DNA from: Alopecurus myosuroides
Taxonomy: Eukaryota > Streptophyta > Magnoliopsida > Poales > Poaceae
Direction: 5' to 3'
NCBI GenBank assembly: GCA_028641055.1
Contig: CM054059.1
Coordinates: forward strand, 106,652,263 to 106,716,262
DNA length: 64,000 bases
Part shown: piece by piece, positions 36,421 through 48,164 of the stretch
Numbering within the stretch: the stretch's first letter is position 1
Layout: each line of letters opens with the position of its first letter
Notes under the pieces: model-generated
The model's input: the letters and a program-made list of their open reading frames with translations, nothing else
Databases searched by the model: none
What the model was told of the DNA's origin: nothing
Program-made: the position numbers and the translations under genes

Positions 36421-38797
36421 CTAGTTTTGGATGGGTCCTTTCTTGTTAGTCACAAGGGTCTTAGGTACCCAAATAGCATACTTGTAATCATCACCATATG
36501 AGGTCCCAACATATTTTGCATAAAGCACATATGATGGGTTATACTTTCCCGCAAAGTTGTTGTGAGTAGTAGTGTTCCTAGGAACAATACTCTTAGCAAT
36601 CATATCAAACTCATCTTCATAATTAGCCAACTCCCCCGCCTTCACAAAAACAATAGAGTTAGTGGGGGGAGTTGACTTCTTCTTGTAGGACAGCTTGGAA
36701 TTTGAACCAAAGCCAAGGCCTTCCTTGCCAATAACTCTCTTTTGACTACTCAAAAGATCATTAATGTTCTTTTGCTCTTGAAAGCATGTGGCAAGACCTT
36801 TGTTGAGTTGTGCCTTCAACCTATTGTTATCCTCAATGAGAGTTTCCTTGACACACAAAGGGTTAGTAATACAAGAGTGTCATCCACATTGTTTAACCCT
36901 TTCAAGGTTTTGAGCTCATTTGAAATTGTTCGATGATCAATTTTAAGCTTATCAAAATCCTTAATGAGTTCATTGTAACCTTGGTTAGTTGCATCATTTA
37001 AGGCCATGAATTCCGTTACTTTAGAAAAGGCATGCTCACAATCAAGTTTTTCTTTAGCTATGTCAATGGAAAAGGTTTCATCTATGCTTTCTCTAAAGCA
37101 ATGTGATTCATCTAGAGCTTTTTCAAGCTCCTCAATTTTACTAGGATCATCACGAGCAAACTTTTCAAGTAAAGTTATTCTCTCCTCATGTTCATCAATG
37201 AGGCCATGTGCCTCACTTAATTGATCCATGAGAGAGACAAAGATAGATTTAGTTTCTCCTTCAATTTTCTCCACAAAGTTTGTCAAGGGGTCTTCCTCGA
37301 CACAATTTAATAGTGAAGGAGTAGAAGAGTTTGCAAGTTTGAGTGTAGGATTCACCTTTGGGGTATACCCTTTGCCATGAAGCACTTGTGACTCGAGGGA
37401 CCCTTGTTGTCATTAGGGTTGGAGAAGAGAGAGCTTAAGTTAGGAGGTACGACGCCCCTAGCCATGGCCGCCATACCTACTTGTTCACCTTCACCATCAC
37501 TCTCTTCACCACCGGACGTGTACTCAACTTCTTTTGCAATCATTGCCCTAGGAGGGCCTCTCTTTATGAAGTTCTTGGACTTGGGAATTAAGGTGGATTT
37601 CTTTATGAGTCTTCCACCATTTTCAATTCTACTCTTGAATGGACACTCGGCAACAAAGTGTTTGGTATCTCCACAATTGAAGCAAGTCCTTGCCTTCTTC
37701 ATGCTTGAGACTTCTTTTCCCTTGTTCTTGGTGGCATTTGATCTAAAATCTCCTTTCTTACACCACTTGTTTTGATCAAGGTCCAAGCATTCTTCATGTG
37801 ATGTTTTCATCTCTTTCTCGGAGACCTCATGTGTGGATCCACCATCATCACTTGAGTCATTCTCTTCATAGGGGATGGCCTTAGCCTTCAAAGCAAGAGA
37901 TGGTTTCTTCATTCCGTTTACACGGGCCATGACATCATCGTAGGTTTGCTTCATGACTTTTAGAGTGAGGAAGAGACCCAAAACATCATTTGGGGATAGA
38001 TCCAAGTAATCGTCCCTTGATTGCACATTCATCACCATGCCTTCATTGTATGGAATCAAGGTGAGTAGAAATCTCTCCTTGACCCAATTCTCCGTACAAT
38101 CCTTGAATCCACAATCTCTCATGTCATTTACGAGAGCCTTGAGTCTTCTAAACATGTCTTCAATGTTCTCTCCATCACCCAAATGAAAGTGTTCAACTCG
38201 TCTTTGGATGATTGACTTCTTGGATCGTTGAAGGTTGATGTTGCCATCAAACATATCAACAAGGTAATCCTAAGCTTTCTTCGCACTTGAGAAGGACCGG
38301 ATGTGCTCAACTCCTTCCTTTTCCATTGCCTTCTCCAACATGTGCAAGGCATGAGCGTTGAGTTGCTCATCTATGATGTCACCTGAGCTTAAGTTCAAGG
38401 GATCCTTTGGTTCATACCCTTTTTCAACAATTCTCCATATTTGCATTGAAGAGCCGCACATGTAAGACTTCATGTAAGCTTTCCAATTAGCAAAACGATG
38501 CATATCCACCATAGGAGGTGGACCAAGATGATTAACATGTGGATGTTGAACATTTGGAGCATTGTTATAAGCAAAACCAAAAGAATTTCCACCACCACCA
38601 CTTCCGAGTGCCGATGTTGCGGACCCTTCTTTAGATCGAATGGGGTTTCCATGTTCATCTAAGACAACATTTTCTTTAGATTTATTAGATGAGGATGCCA
38701 ATTCCTTTATTAGTCCATCCATATTTTTCTCGGAGTTATCAATCATAGCTTGGATTAGCTTTTGAATCCCCTCCATGGTGACGGGTTCATTAGCCAT
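36421..38797 (-). pseudogene. Gag of Copia-2 (broken)
   Basis: Starts at ATG 38795-38797 (MANEPVTMEGIQKLIQAM), 46 bases after the primer site. The gag core continues with DMFDGNINLQRSKKSIIQRR and DMFRRLKALVNDM. A CCHC knuckle CFNCGDTKHFVAEC lies near 37640-37690 and binds RNA. Downstream, 36860-37385 is a long charged heptad-like region (LDEHEERITLLEKF, DFDKLKIDHRTISNELKTL) expected to form a coiled coil, as in Maximus/SIRE gag. Lesions: TAG at 38270-38272 in KA*DYLV (expected Trp), a shift near 37370 and another near 36860. Confidence 0.85.
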
Positions 38798-38842
38798 CCT
38801 TTCCTCCTATTTATGCGGTAAAGCCCTTAATAAAGAGACGAT

Positions 38843-38854
38843 GCTCTGATACCA
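38843..38854 (-). other. Primer binding site (initiator tRNA-Met) of Copia-2
   Basis: TGGTATCAGAGC on the minus strand, two bases inside the 5' LTR end at 38857. Confidence 0.95.
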
Positions 38855-39085
38855 ATTGAAAGATCGAGAGGTTAACTAGAGGGGGTGAATAGGTTAACTA
38901 CAAATTTTAACTTCTTTTTTGAGTTAACAAGATAGTGCTCAAATATAGATTGTCTAGATTATGCAACTAGGTGAACAATCCTATATGTTGAGCAAATACA
39001 ACTATCACAAGGTGAATATATAACTAACCTAGTAGCAACAAGTAAAGGTAAGCTGAGGAATAACCGAACACAATGACGCGGAGAT

Positions 39086-42000
39086 TGTCGCACCCGGGCT
39101 TCTAAGGGGATACTCACAGTCCGTTAAACAGTAGATAAATGGCTTACGGGGCATACCGGCACCCGCATCTCAATATGAGCAGGCCAACACGTAAACGTGT
39201 GACATCCATTCTCTTACTATTCATCGTCTGCGCAAACCATCCCATAGAAATCCAGATACTTCCATTGACGTACTTCAAACATACACACATGGTACGTCAA
39301 CGGCATTGGAACAAGTGATATCACAACAGATCTCTACGACACAAAAGATGGAAATAAGTTGCAAATAGCTCTCACTAGAGCAGAGATAGCAAATACAATC
39401 ATCCAGAGGACACATGTCCCAACAATTCATCATTACATCACAGCGGAAGCATCCAAAGTGTCTGAGTACAGACAAGATCCAAATAGGCCTAAGAGGCCGG
39501 AAACGAAAAGACGGAGCCCATCCACGAAGTCTCGGATCCTGCCCGGGTCCGCTATCTACTCGTCAGCAGCCTCGTCATACTCCAAGTAGTAGCCACCATG
39601 GGGATCCTCGGAAACGTAGTCTGCGGAAACCACAGCCCCAAAGGGGTCAGTACATAAACGTACTGGCAAGAAAGACTCACAATTCACCAAAGTGTAACCC
39701 GTCAACACCAAGCACAGATGCTTTGGGTTCAACGGAAGAAAGGGTGATACAAAAGATGCTGCAGCGGGCTGCACTAACCAACTATAGAGTTGCTATAACT
39801 TCCGGCTAAGAGAAAAGGGATAAGATAGCGTATCGTAACCAACTACCAACTAACTCCAAACAAACCCATCCTGGATCTCGCCCCTTATCCAAAGAAGCAA
39901 TCCGAGGATAACTCACACAGTTGGGTTAATGATGTTTCAAGTTATTGTGTCAATAAGTCTATTACTAGTCAAGTTATCATTAGTTAGGTGTAAGTTGTTC
40001 TGAGTACTTGTTAGCCAGTACTTTCACCAAGTCAACCATAACCGCGGAAAACACGGCTTCTCGAGAAGATTTATCCCTGCAGGGGTGCACCAATTTGGCC
40101 GTACACGTAAGAATAACCCGCCAGATGGAATGGCCTTTCCACCAAGCGGGGCACTCAACACAACTCAACTCTTCTCCGCATCAAGCCCAAAGAACCACAT
40201 GCTGTGCGTGCATGGCTAATCGAGCCCCACGAAGAAAAGGGGACCCTCATAGCACTCTAAGACCACGCCGCCCTAAATGCCGACTACAAAAGTTCCACCC
40301 TGGCGCCAAGGGTTCGCACCTGCACATGCATGCATCAAATGGAAAGCCCAAACTAAGTGTGGCGATTTGGACGAGATGCGAATCGAATCAAATTGAGGGG
40401 GGCGCCCATACACGCTTCCCACATGCGGTTAGTGCGCTCATCATGGATCAGTAGACAAGACCCTTTTCCTAATTAGGGTCGACACTAGCAGGCCTCAAAA
40501 CCACGCCGGGCCTCCTGCCGGTGCCTTATCAGCAAATTATTATTACCTCAAATTTAACAGGTTGTTGTTTAACATCGAGCCCCAGAACATAATAGAAATA
40601 TAGTAACAGAAAGTAACGGGTAACAGACTCGAGCAGAAACAACCCTAAGCATGCTAGTAAGACACGGGCAACAAACAATGGGGTTATAGGTGTGGAGGTG
40701 AGGCTATATCAGGGTTAAATGGTAACATGTGATAGGATCGGAACAGAAGCAACGATTCATATGGCTAGCAGAATAGACAACGGAAAGTATCGGTATCCAA
40801 TGTTGAAAGGAACACAATGGTTCATGTGAGTGAATACTTGCCTGCAAACTCAGCAGCCTCGTACTGAGCTAGATCCTCAGAAGGGGTGTCGTAAGTATCG
40901 TCGATCTCAACGTCGTCGTCCATTCGAGAAGAAGCAAACAAACAACGCAGAGAGATAAACAATCAATAACATGGCATAGTGCACAATCATGGGATGATGC
41001 ATGACCATTTAATTGATGCATAGAAATAAACTAGTTGACATGGTAACATAACATGATTAAATGGACCCACATGCAATTTGAGTTGCATATGAAAAGCCCA
41101 TGAATTATGGTTGAATTAATTGTTCTACAACTAATCATCATGTGTAAGTGAATTAGCATGATGCATGGATGAGGAAAACAGAAAGAAAACAACAATAGAA
41201 ACAATTTGAAATAAGGTTTACCAAGTTTGGAATTTTAGTTATTAAGTTATGGAATTTTGGCTCCTTAAAGGTGTTACACAAGCATTTGTTGTTTTCATCA
41301 AGTTAAATTGTTCAAAACAGATAACAAAGTTCATATTTGAAAAGAACACACAATTTTAGGTGGATTACATGTTTCACTTGTTGAAAAAGGATTTAGGATG
41401 AATTACTTATGAATTAAACAAGTTTAAGCAAGAATTAAATGAATTTAATTCAAACATGAACTTATTTGAATTTTTATTTGTTCAAAGCATTAAACCAAAT
41501 TAATATTTGAAAAGATTATACTTTTATGGTTTGAAAACATATTTTATAGTTTCAAAAATAATTTAATTTGAGCAAGTTATGAATTTAGCAATTTTAAATG
41601 ATTTAAACAAGGTTCAAATTATTTAACCAATTTTAATTATTCAAAACATGAAACAAATTTTATATTTAAATAAGGTGGTTTCATTTAGCATGGAAAACAT
41701 ATTTTATTTGTTGAAAAGGGATTTAAAATGAGCAAGTTATTATTTTGGCAATTTTAAATGCATTAATTAAGAAACAGTTGTTTTCAGCAATTTAAATTAT
41801 TCAAAACAGCAAGCAAAGTTGATATTTGGAAAGTACATGAAAAATGGGATGGAAAACATATTTTACATGTTGGACTTGGATTTGAATTGCCCAAGTTATG
41901 AATTTTGCAATTTAAAAGGGTTTAACTAAAGCATTGGATTATTGCACCACTTTTAATTAGGGAAATCAATAAACAAATTGCATTGAAAAGGTTGAAAACA

Positions 42001-43928
42001 TGTAGCAAATGTTTCACTGAACATTTTGAGCTATTAAACATAATTTTTGGGTGATTATTGAATTTATTATGCAATTTTTCCTAAACATTCTTATTCTGCC
42101 CTTTTTAGTAAACAGAGGGAAACATGCTCAAAATTAATTCAATTGTGACCAAATAAAATACCAATGTGTAGAGTTTGTTAAGACAAATTTTTAGAGCCCA
42201 AGTTTGCTTAAATTGGATGAACCAAACTCAAGTTATGAAATTCCAAAGTTTCCAATTTTTATTGCATTTTCAGTAATTAATTATTTAGTGCAAAAAGTAT
42301 TACAGAAACATGTTGCAATTTTGTTACTAATGGAAAGAGCACAAGATTTTAGATCCACAGGAGTTTGAATCATTCAATTTGGAGCAAAATTCAATTTTAT
42401 ATGGATTTTAGAATTAAAGGGGCAGATCTGGGTTTCTGAAAGTCGGGCAGAAAAGAAAAAGGCAGAAAATAAAAGGGGTGGCTTTTCTGCCTGGGGGGGA
42501 ATCGAACCCTGGACCTGGGGCTTGCGCGCAAGGGGGTTAACCAGTGGGGTGTGCTCTTCTTTGTTGACAGGAAGGGGAATCGAGGGGGAATAAGGTGTTG
42601 CTCGCTGTTGTTTTTCTGAAATCTGCAGAATCGACAGGGGCAGCGCCCGACGGCGGCGCTCGGCTTGCAGTGGCCGTGGTTCGCTGCTGCGGCTCGGGCT
42701 GCCGTGGGCGTGCGCGGTGGCCGTGTGGTGCTCGTGGCGTGTGGGTGAGTGCAGCGAGAGGGGGGAAGGGGAGGGGGACGCTCACCTCGAGGAAGGACAG
42801 GAGGAGGCGGAGCAGGTGGCGAACGGCGGCGAGGGGAGGATGGCGGCGGTGCCACAGGCCCTCCCGGCCCTCGCCGCGGGTTGGAGGAGGAAGAGGTTGG
42901 CCGGGGGTTTCCATTCCCGGCCCCAGCCATCGAGGAGGAGGTCTCCACCGGCGGCGATCGCCGGAGGGAGGAGGTTTCGGTGAGGTACAGGTTCAGAGAG
43001 TTTCAGAGAGTTGGAGCAGAGAAGAAAGAGAGAGGGAGAAGGGAGAGAATGGAGGCGGGGGAGAGGGAGAAGATGGGTTAGGGCAGAGGGGAGAGAAGGG
43101 TTAGGGTTTAATAGGAGGAGGGGGGAAGCTCCAGCCGTTGCTGCTCCTTCTCTGCTACGTGGGTGCCCTGGATGGCAGCCGTACAGAGGAGGAAGATGAT
43201 GCGAGGGGGGTTACCAGGCCAGGGGGAGAGATGGGCTGGGCCTGCCCCTCTCTCTCTGTTAGCTTTTTATTATTTTTCTTGCTATTTATTTTTTTTTTTG
43301 CTAAAAATGAAAAAGAGAAAAAGGAGAGGTTTTTGTTGGTTAGAAATATTAGGAAAAAATTGTATGAGTTAGTTGTTATATAAACAGCAATTTGCAACCT
43401 TTTGTTTCCCAAAAACTTTAATTAGGTTGTTGTTTGTAAAATGCAAATGAATTTGAATGCAATTTGAATGAATTTGATTATTAAGTGAATATTGAAAACA
43501 AGATTTAAATAGTTGAACCTTAGAGTTTAATTGAAACAAAAAGGATTAGAATTTGGTTTGTAATTCTCATCAATTCAACATGGTTGCTGTTTGGAAGAAA
43601 TTGTAATTGAATTTGAAAAGGGTTTGATATTAAATGAATTTTTGATGGAAACAAAACAACAGTTTTGAAATCACAACTTTAATGGAAACAATTGATTGTT
43701 TTGATTTGAAATATCATTTTGGAAATTGTAACATCACAAGTATGAAACAAAAGGTTTAAAATTTGGTTTGAAATTCAAATAGAAAACAAAGGAAAACAAA
43801 GGAAAACAGAGGAAAACAGTTGGAAAACAAAGCAAAACAAATGCAATGAACATGATGTCATGATGCAAAACATAAAATAACAGAGAGCAATCATTCTAAT
43901 GGCTATTTTTCATACTTGGGATGTTACA
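39086..43928 (-). mobile_element. 4.84 kb solo LTR (Sukkula/Erika/LARD size class) in the Copia-2 LTR
   Basis: Ends TGTCGCACCC... and ...GGGATGTTACA (TG...CA), bounded by a perfect GAGAT duplication. There is no second copy of either end inside, no primer site, no polypurine tract and no pol motif, which fits a solo LTR left by LTR-LTR recombination. A length near 4.8 kb fits only the few Triticeae families with giant LTRs (Sukkula-type LARDs, Erika). Reading it minus (TGTAACATCCC first) is preferred because that is a common Gypsy LTR start. The interior has a long AT-rich half (40950-42420), then a GC-rich block (42600-43250) with chance open frames. Confidence 0.65.
42495..42555 (-). other. 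tRNA-like segment in the solo LTR
   Basis: On the minus strand GGTTCGATTCC matches the Pol III B box, preceded by CTGGTTAACCCCCTTGCGCGC with an A-box-like start about 30 bases upstream. It does not fold as a full tRNA by eye (no acceptor stem), so a tRNA-derived remnant is the best description. Confidence 0.35.
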
Positions 43929-45865
43929 GAGATGTATCCCGAAGTTCACTTCCCAATGGAAGCTAATCTCCGTTGGAGCGGTGCGGTGCCACCAATGTGG
44001 AACACCGAGTAGCCCTCAAATGGCACACCGTATCTCCTTTGAGTCCTTCCACCGATATGGAGAGGCTCGAATCACTATGTTGCCGTTAAGGTTGACAACT
44101 AGAACCTTTACAAGGATGAGGCACACTCCACAACTTTGGAGGGTCCTCACCAAATCCCGAGAGCCACCAAGACTTCGAGAAACAAGATCCACGAGCACAA
44201 GAGCTTCGGGGATATCAACAAGGCTCCAAGCTCCGATGAGCTAAGAGCAACAAGGTTCTTGGTTCCGACGAACTAAGAACTACAAGATCCCGAAGGGATC
44301 AGTGGGGTGATTTCTAATCGGCTTGGTGGAGTTGTAGATCGGGGATGTCTCCTCCAAATACCAAAGTATCACTAGCTTTGGTTGGGGATTTGAGGAGATG
44401 CTTGAGCTTGAGCTTGGTCAATCAATGGTGGAGTGAGTGAGTGTTATTGACACTTTCTAAAGGTAGAGGATGAGCTCCTTTTATACCGGAGAGGGAGAAA
44501 ACGGTCGTTGGGGGGGAACTCCCCCACTGCAGCCCACCCCGTCCTAGGGGACTGGCCAGGCCGGCTAGGGCGTCCGGGACAGCACCAGGTCCCACCACGG
44601 CGTAGAGCCACAGTGGGGCCGGCTGGCAGCCGGACAGGGGCCGGCATCGCCCTCCCACCCCGGCCTGGAGCTGGCCCGGCCTAGGGCCGGCGTGGAGACG
44701 AAGCGAGGCTGGGGCGGCACCTGGAGCACCCGGCCTGGGGCCGGCGTGGAGCGAGCAGGGGCCGGGGCACCGCCCGAACAGCCCGGCCTAGGGGCTCGGC
44801 TAGGCCGGCCAGGGAGGTCGGCTCCTCTGTTTTCTCCTCTCCCCTTTTCGTTTCTTTTCTTCCTTTTCTCTTTTCTTTTCTCCATTTTTGCTGTCAATCG
44901 TATGGATGTCCAGGGAAGCGTATGAATGCATTTATCCTTGATAGGCTCTGAACATACTTAGGGAAAACATTAGATCTTCCAAATGTTGTGATCAAACACC
45001 GAAAACAAGATTAGGAACAAATGTCCTTTCAACGTCCACGGTCCCGATGTTGATTATTGATTGGGAAATATGTTCTCCAATCATGTCTACTAGTTATCAA
45101 ACCTGTAGGCATCACACACTTAAGGAATCATAGTCTGTTGTTTGCATTGGATTGGTCCGAAGGAGAGTAGGATATCATTCGAGTAATTCTGGCGTTATAG
45201 AATAAATATTCAAGAGAGATTACGAAGGACATGAGATGTCTATATATGTTGGAAATATGTTTCTAACATGAATAGGTAATAGTTGATGTCATTACGGTAT
45301 CACAGAAATAAGTCCGCTGTCAATCGGAGTCGTTTCGGGAGTTACCATAAGAGAGAAATATTGTCGGTGTAGGCAGAATGTTATATGAGATATAACGGAG
45401 GACTTAAGATGTCTCGGGGTATAATGTGTTTCTAACATCGTTAGATAATATCGATGATTTTATCTGCAGGGGTAACAGGGTTCCGGAAAAGTTCCAAGGG
45501 ACTTTCCTTATATGGAAGCAGTGCTGGAGGGGGGCCGATTTCCCTCTATAGGAAAAACCTAATTTTAGGGAATGCCAGGTGGGGCGCATGGTCTCACAAA
45601 GTGCATGAGGTTTCCACAAGTATTTTTCCTGAATTTATTGGATTAATAAATAAGAGGGGAAAATAAAAAGAAAAGAAAAAGGGGGAGGTGGGATTGGACT
45701 CCACAAGGGGGTCCAATCCAAATCCTCATAGGAGGATTGGCGGCCAAGTAAAGGAGGGGGAAACCGACCCCCTCCCTTTGGCAAGTCTCCTCCCTTGACC
45801 CACTATATAATCCCCAGCCCTCCTCTCTTTGAGACACACAATTGAGCCTTTTGGCCTCTCTCTTT

Positions 45866-46100
45866 AGAAGAATTAGAGGACTAATTAGAGCACTTACAAT
45901 TGATTAGAGATCTCTCTAATAATTAGAGCACATCTAATAGGATTAGAACCTATCTAATAATTAGAAAGACTAATTAGAGCAATCTAATTATAGCCCTTAT
46001 AATTGGTTGAGAGATCTTCTAATTAGGATTAGAGTCTCCTCTAATTATATTAGAGCTTCCTCTAATAGAATTAGAACTTCTTCTAATTAGGTTGAGGTGA
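45866..46100. repeat. Dense CTAATTA/TAATTAG motif cluster in the Copia-0 LTR
   Basis: Within ~230 bp, AATTAG, CTAATT or their one-base variants occur about twenty times, in both orientations, separated by GAGC/ACTT/TCTC spacers. It follows the probable TATA box by about 60 bp, so it would lie in the transcript leader (R/U5). Confidence 0.8.
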
Positions 46101-47174
46101 CCCTCTCTCAGTTAGACCTAGATCTAATCTCTCTCCCTCTCTCTCCCATGTGTCGGGAAGTTCTCCATCTCAATTGCAAACCTGCGGTGCCTAGTACTGG
46201 GTGGCGAAGCACTGCAGGATTTTGACGGACGTATCTATGCGAACTCTCAAAGGGGTAACACATGATACTCTCATTCTGCTGGATCCAGAAGGTGGGATAC
46301 GGGGAATCGGCAACACTCCCACCACTAGACTTAGCCGTGGGATTCTTCATCAGGCATCACCGACATCGTCATCAACACTACTTCCGCGCTTCGTGTCGGT
46401 AATGAATCAGATATATCCACCCCTTTACCTACAGAGTAGATCATGTGTGCTACGTAGGACATAAAATTTTAAATTTTGCTACATACAAAAATAGCCACAA
46501 CAGGAACTTTTGTTCTCCAAATGAGGGTTTTGGATGGCAGTGGAGCTCGGAATCGTTGCTGGAAAAATCATCTGGGGAGCATAACTTTTAGGCCAGAGAG
46601 GCTTTTATGGGAGAAGACTGGTGCTGGGGGAGACCCCAGCTATCACGTGACCAGGGGGCATCGCTAGGGGTGGACCCACGCCCACCAGTCTCCTGGTGGA
46701 TGTGGGCCACCTCTTCGGCTCCCCTTTGAACTTCGTCTTTGTTCCGGGTAAAAACCGACCTCCGTGGATTTTCACGACTTTCCGCGAATATTTGCAGAAC
46801 AAATTTTCTGAAACAAAAAAGAGGCAGAAAATTGAAATTGGCACTATGCATCTTGTCAATAGATTACTCTGAGAAAATTAACTAAAATGATATAAAACTA
46901 TAGTAGAAACATGTAGCAATGACATAAAACAAGTATGGAATAATAATAAAAAATCATAGATACGTTTGTGACGTATCAGCATCCCCAAGTTTAATTCTTG
47001 CTCGTCCTCGAGTAGGTAAATGATAGCAAAAGTTATTTTGAAATGACATTCTACCAACATAATCATGATGATCTAGTATTTTAAATCATGTAAACTGAGA
47101 TGAGTTCATTCAAAACAAGTGTTTATATTTGATATTAAGCAACCAATGAATAAACAACACTATTAGGGAAAAGC

Positions 47175-47370
47175 TTACCCGTGACGCGCCGTTTTGCTTA
47201 TCCGTGACGCACCTAGCTGGTGCGCCACGGGTATCAAGTTTTGCGCGTCACGGCTACGTAATGCCTCCACGGCTAAGTTACTTGGTGCGCCACGGGTATC
47301 AAGTTTTGCGCGTCACGGCTATCCTCCCAGGTGCGTCACGGGTACCCTTTTTGGTGCGTCACGGCTATAC
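47175..47370. repeat. Left subterminal repeats of CACTA-2
   Basis: Copies of CCGTGACGC, GGTGCGCCACGGGTATC and GCGCGTCACGGCTA in both orientations. They match the right-end array and are the presumed transposase binding sites. Confidence 0.85.
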
Positions 47371-47682
47371 TGTGCTACATTTTTTTGAAATACGCAGTAC
47401 CGTATTTATACAGGTATATACACAGCTCAAAAACAGAAGAATATCAGTAGACAAAATGTATCAAAACAGTTCTCTAACGAACAAATGATATATCATAGTT
47501 GATCATACTGCTTAGAATTCCGAATAGCTACATCAAACAGTTGATTATGAATACAAAGTGTTTATCAGAGTCAAATAGATACAAGTGACCTACATCAGAC
47601 GGTTAATCATCGGGACCGATTACATCGATCGATGATGCTTCATCATCGGGACAAGTGACCTATCTAGTCGCCGATAACCTAA

Positions 47683-47943
47683 TCATCTAACTAGGAACCA
47701 TAGCATGACGAGCGAGGCGACGGCGACAAGAGCGGCGGCGATGGTCTTCATCCAATTGTTGTTGTTCTTCTTCTTCTTCTGTTCCTCCTCGAGATGGATG
47801 AACCACCTAGCTTCCGCCGCCACTCTTGTGTTGTAGGATTTGTAGGCATTCCCTTTGAACTTGTTCACCTGCTCGAAGCAGTCTTCCCAGTGATCGTAGA
47901 CTCCTGGAACCCTGCCTCTAAACACCACGTAGCACCTCGGCAT
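47683..47943 (-). CDS. Small RNase H1 N-terminal (viroplasmin-like) domain protein with C-terminal membrane segment
   Basis: The frame starts at ATG 47941-47943, directly after a consensus acceptor (ATTACAG), so this may be a last exon or begin its own reading frame; 86 residues. CYVVFRGRVPGVYDHWEDC followed by FKGNAYKSYNTRVAAEARW matches the hybrid-binding fold at the N terminus of eukaryotic RNase H1 (W/Y-V-V-x-G-R-x-P-G-V-Y, then K-S/G-F/Y-x-T-x2-E-A), which binds RNA-DNA hybrids or dsRNA. There is no RNase H catalytic domain. A Lys/Asn linker precedes a hydrophobic segment (TIAAALVAVASLVMLWFLV) that could anchor the protein in a membrane. It is the last gene of CACTA-2. A nucleic-acid-binding membrane protein as transposon cargo is unusual; the role is unknown. 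Confidence 0.65.
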   Translation of the reverse strand: MPRCYVVFRGRVPGVYDHWEDCFEQVNKFKGNAYKSYNTRVAAEARWFIHLEEEQKKKKNNNNWMKTIAAALVAVASLVMLWFLVR

Positions 47944-48164
47944 CTGTAATGACAAGAAAGAAAACCAAAAACAATAGTTTTAAACATGTCTGTAATAAGT
48001 AGTAAATGGAGATATATTACATAAATAAGTTGAAAGTTAAACACAAAGGATCAAATTGGCCATTCATAGTTCGAAAGAAATCCAGAAACCCTCGCATTCG
48101 TTCCTTTCCCCGGATCACCACCTCCTGTAGTACCTCTTAACTGGAACAAGATGGTCATCGGTCT

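Larger units (their letters stand above)
27920..45031 (-). mobile_element. Maximus/SIRE-like Copia retrotransposon, 17 kb including a nested solo LTR (Copia-2)
   Basis: LTR ends TGAAAG...CTTTCA; target duplication ACGTC at 27915-27919 and 45032-45036. On the minus strand the order is 5' LTR (right), PBS, gag, protease, integrase, reverse transcriptase, RNase H, extra gene, PPT, 3' LTR (left). A large element with a gene downstream of RNase H is the layout of the Maximus/SIRE lineage. Gag-pol is dead through several stops and shifts, but the extra gene is intact. It is inserted in the 3' LTR of Copia-0 and carries a solo LTR in its own 5' LTR. Confidence 0.9.
38857..45031 (-). repeat. 5' LTR of Copia-2, split by a solo LTR (38857-39085 and 43934-45031)
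   Basis: Both parts are nearly identical to 27920-29314. The break falls after GACGCGGAGAT; the five bases GAGAT occur at both sides of the insertion (39081-39085 and 43929-43933). Confidence 0.9.
23649..46502 (+). mobile_element. Old, heavily decayed Copia element, split by later insertions (Copia-0)
   Basis: Parts lie at about 23649-27919 and 45037-46502; the rest is the inserted Maximus-like element. The interior shows only fragments of a BARE/Angela-like pol in the plus direction, and a long 3' LTR starts at 27125 after GTGTGAGAC. No 5' LTR or primer site was recognised, and no frame longer than about 120 codons survives. Family assignment is by resemblance of spaced blocks and is tentative. 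Confidence 0.55.
27125..46502 (+). repeat. 3' LTR of Copia-0, interrupted (27125-27919 and 45037-46502)
   Basis: Starts TGTTGTATGTATG after a short purine tract. The left part holds GATGGCCATGTTTTCCTGG and CTTAGACCATGAGAATA, blocks typical of BARE/Angela-class LTRs. The right part continues in the same direction with a CTATATAA box at about 45802, a leader rich in CTAATTA motifs and an end near 46502 (ACAACA). The two parts are joined by the ACGTC target duplication. Confidence 0.5.

Noticed and set aside
42397..43104. Long open frames of 110-183 codons in the solo LTR
   Set aside because: Found in nearly all frames of one GC-rich, CGG-rich block; no codon signature or recognisable product.
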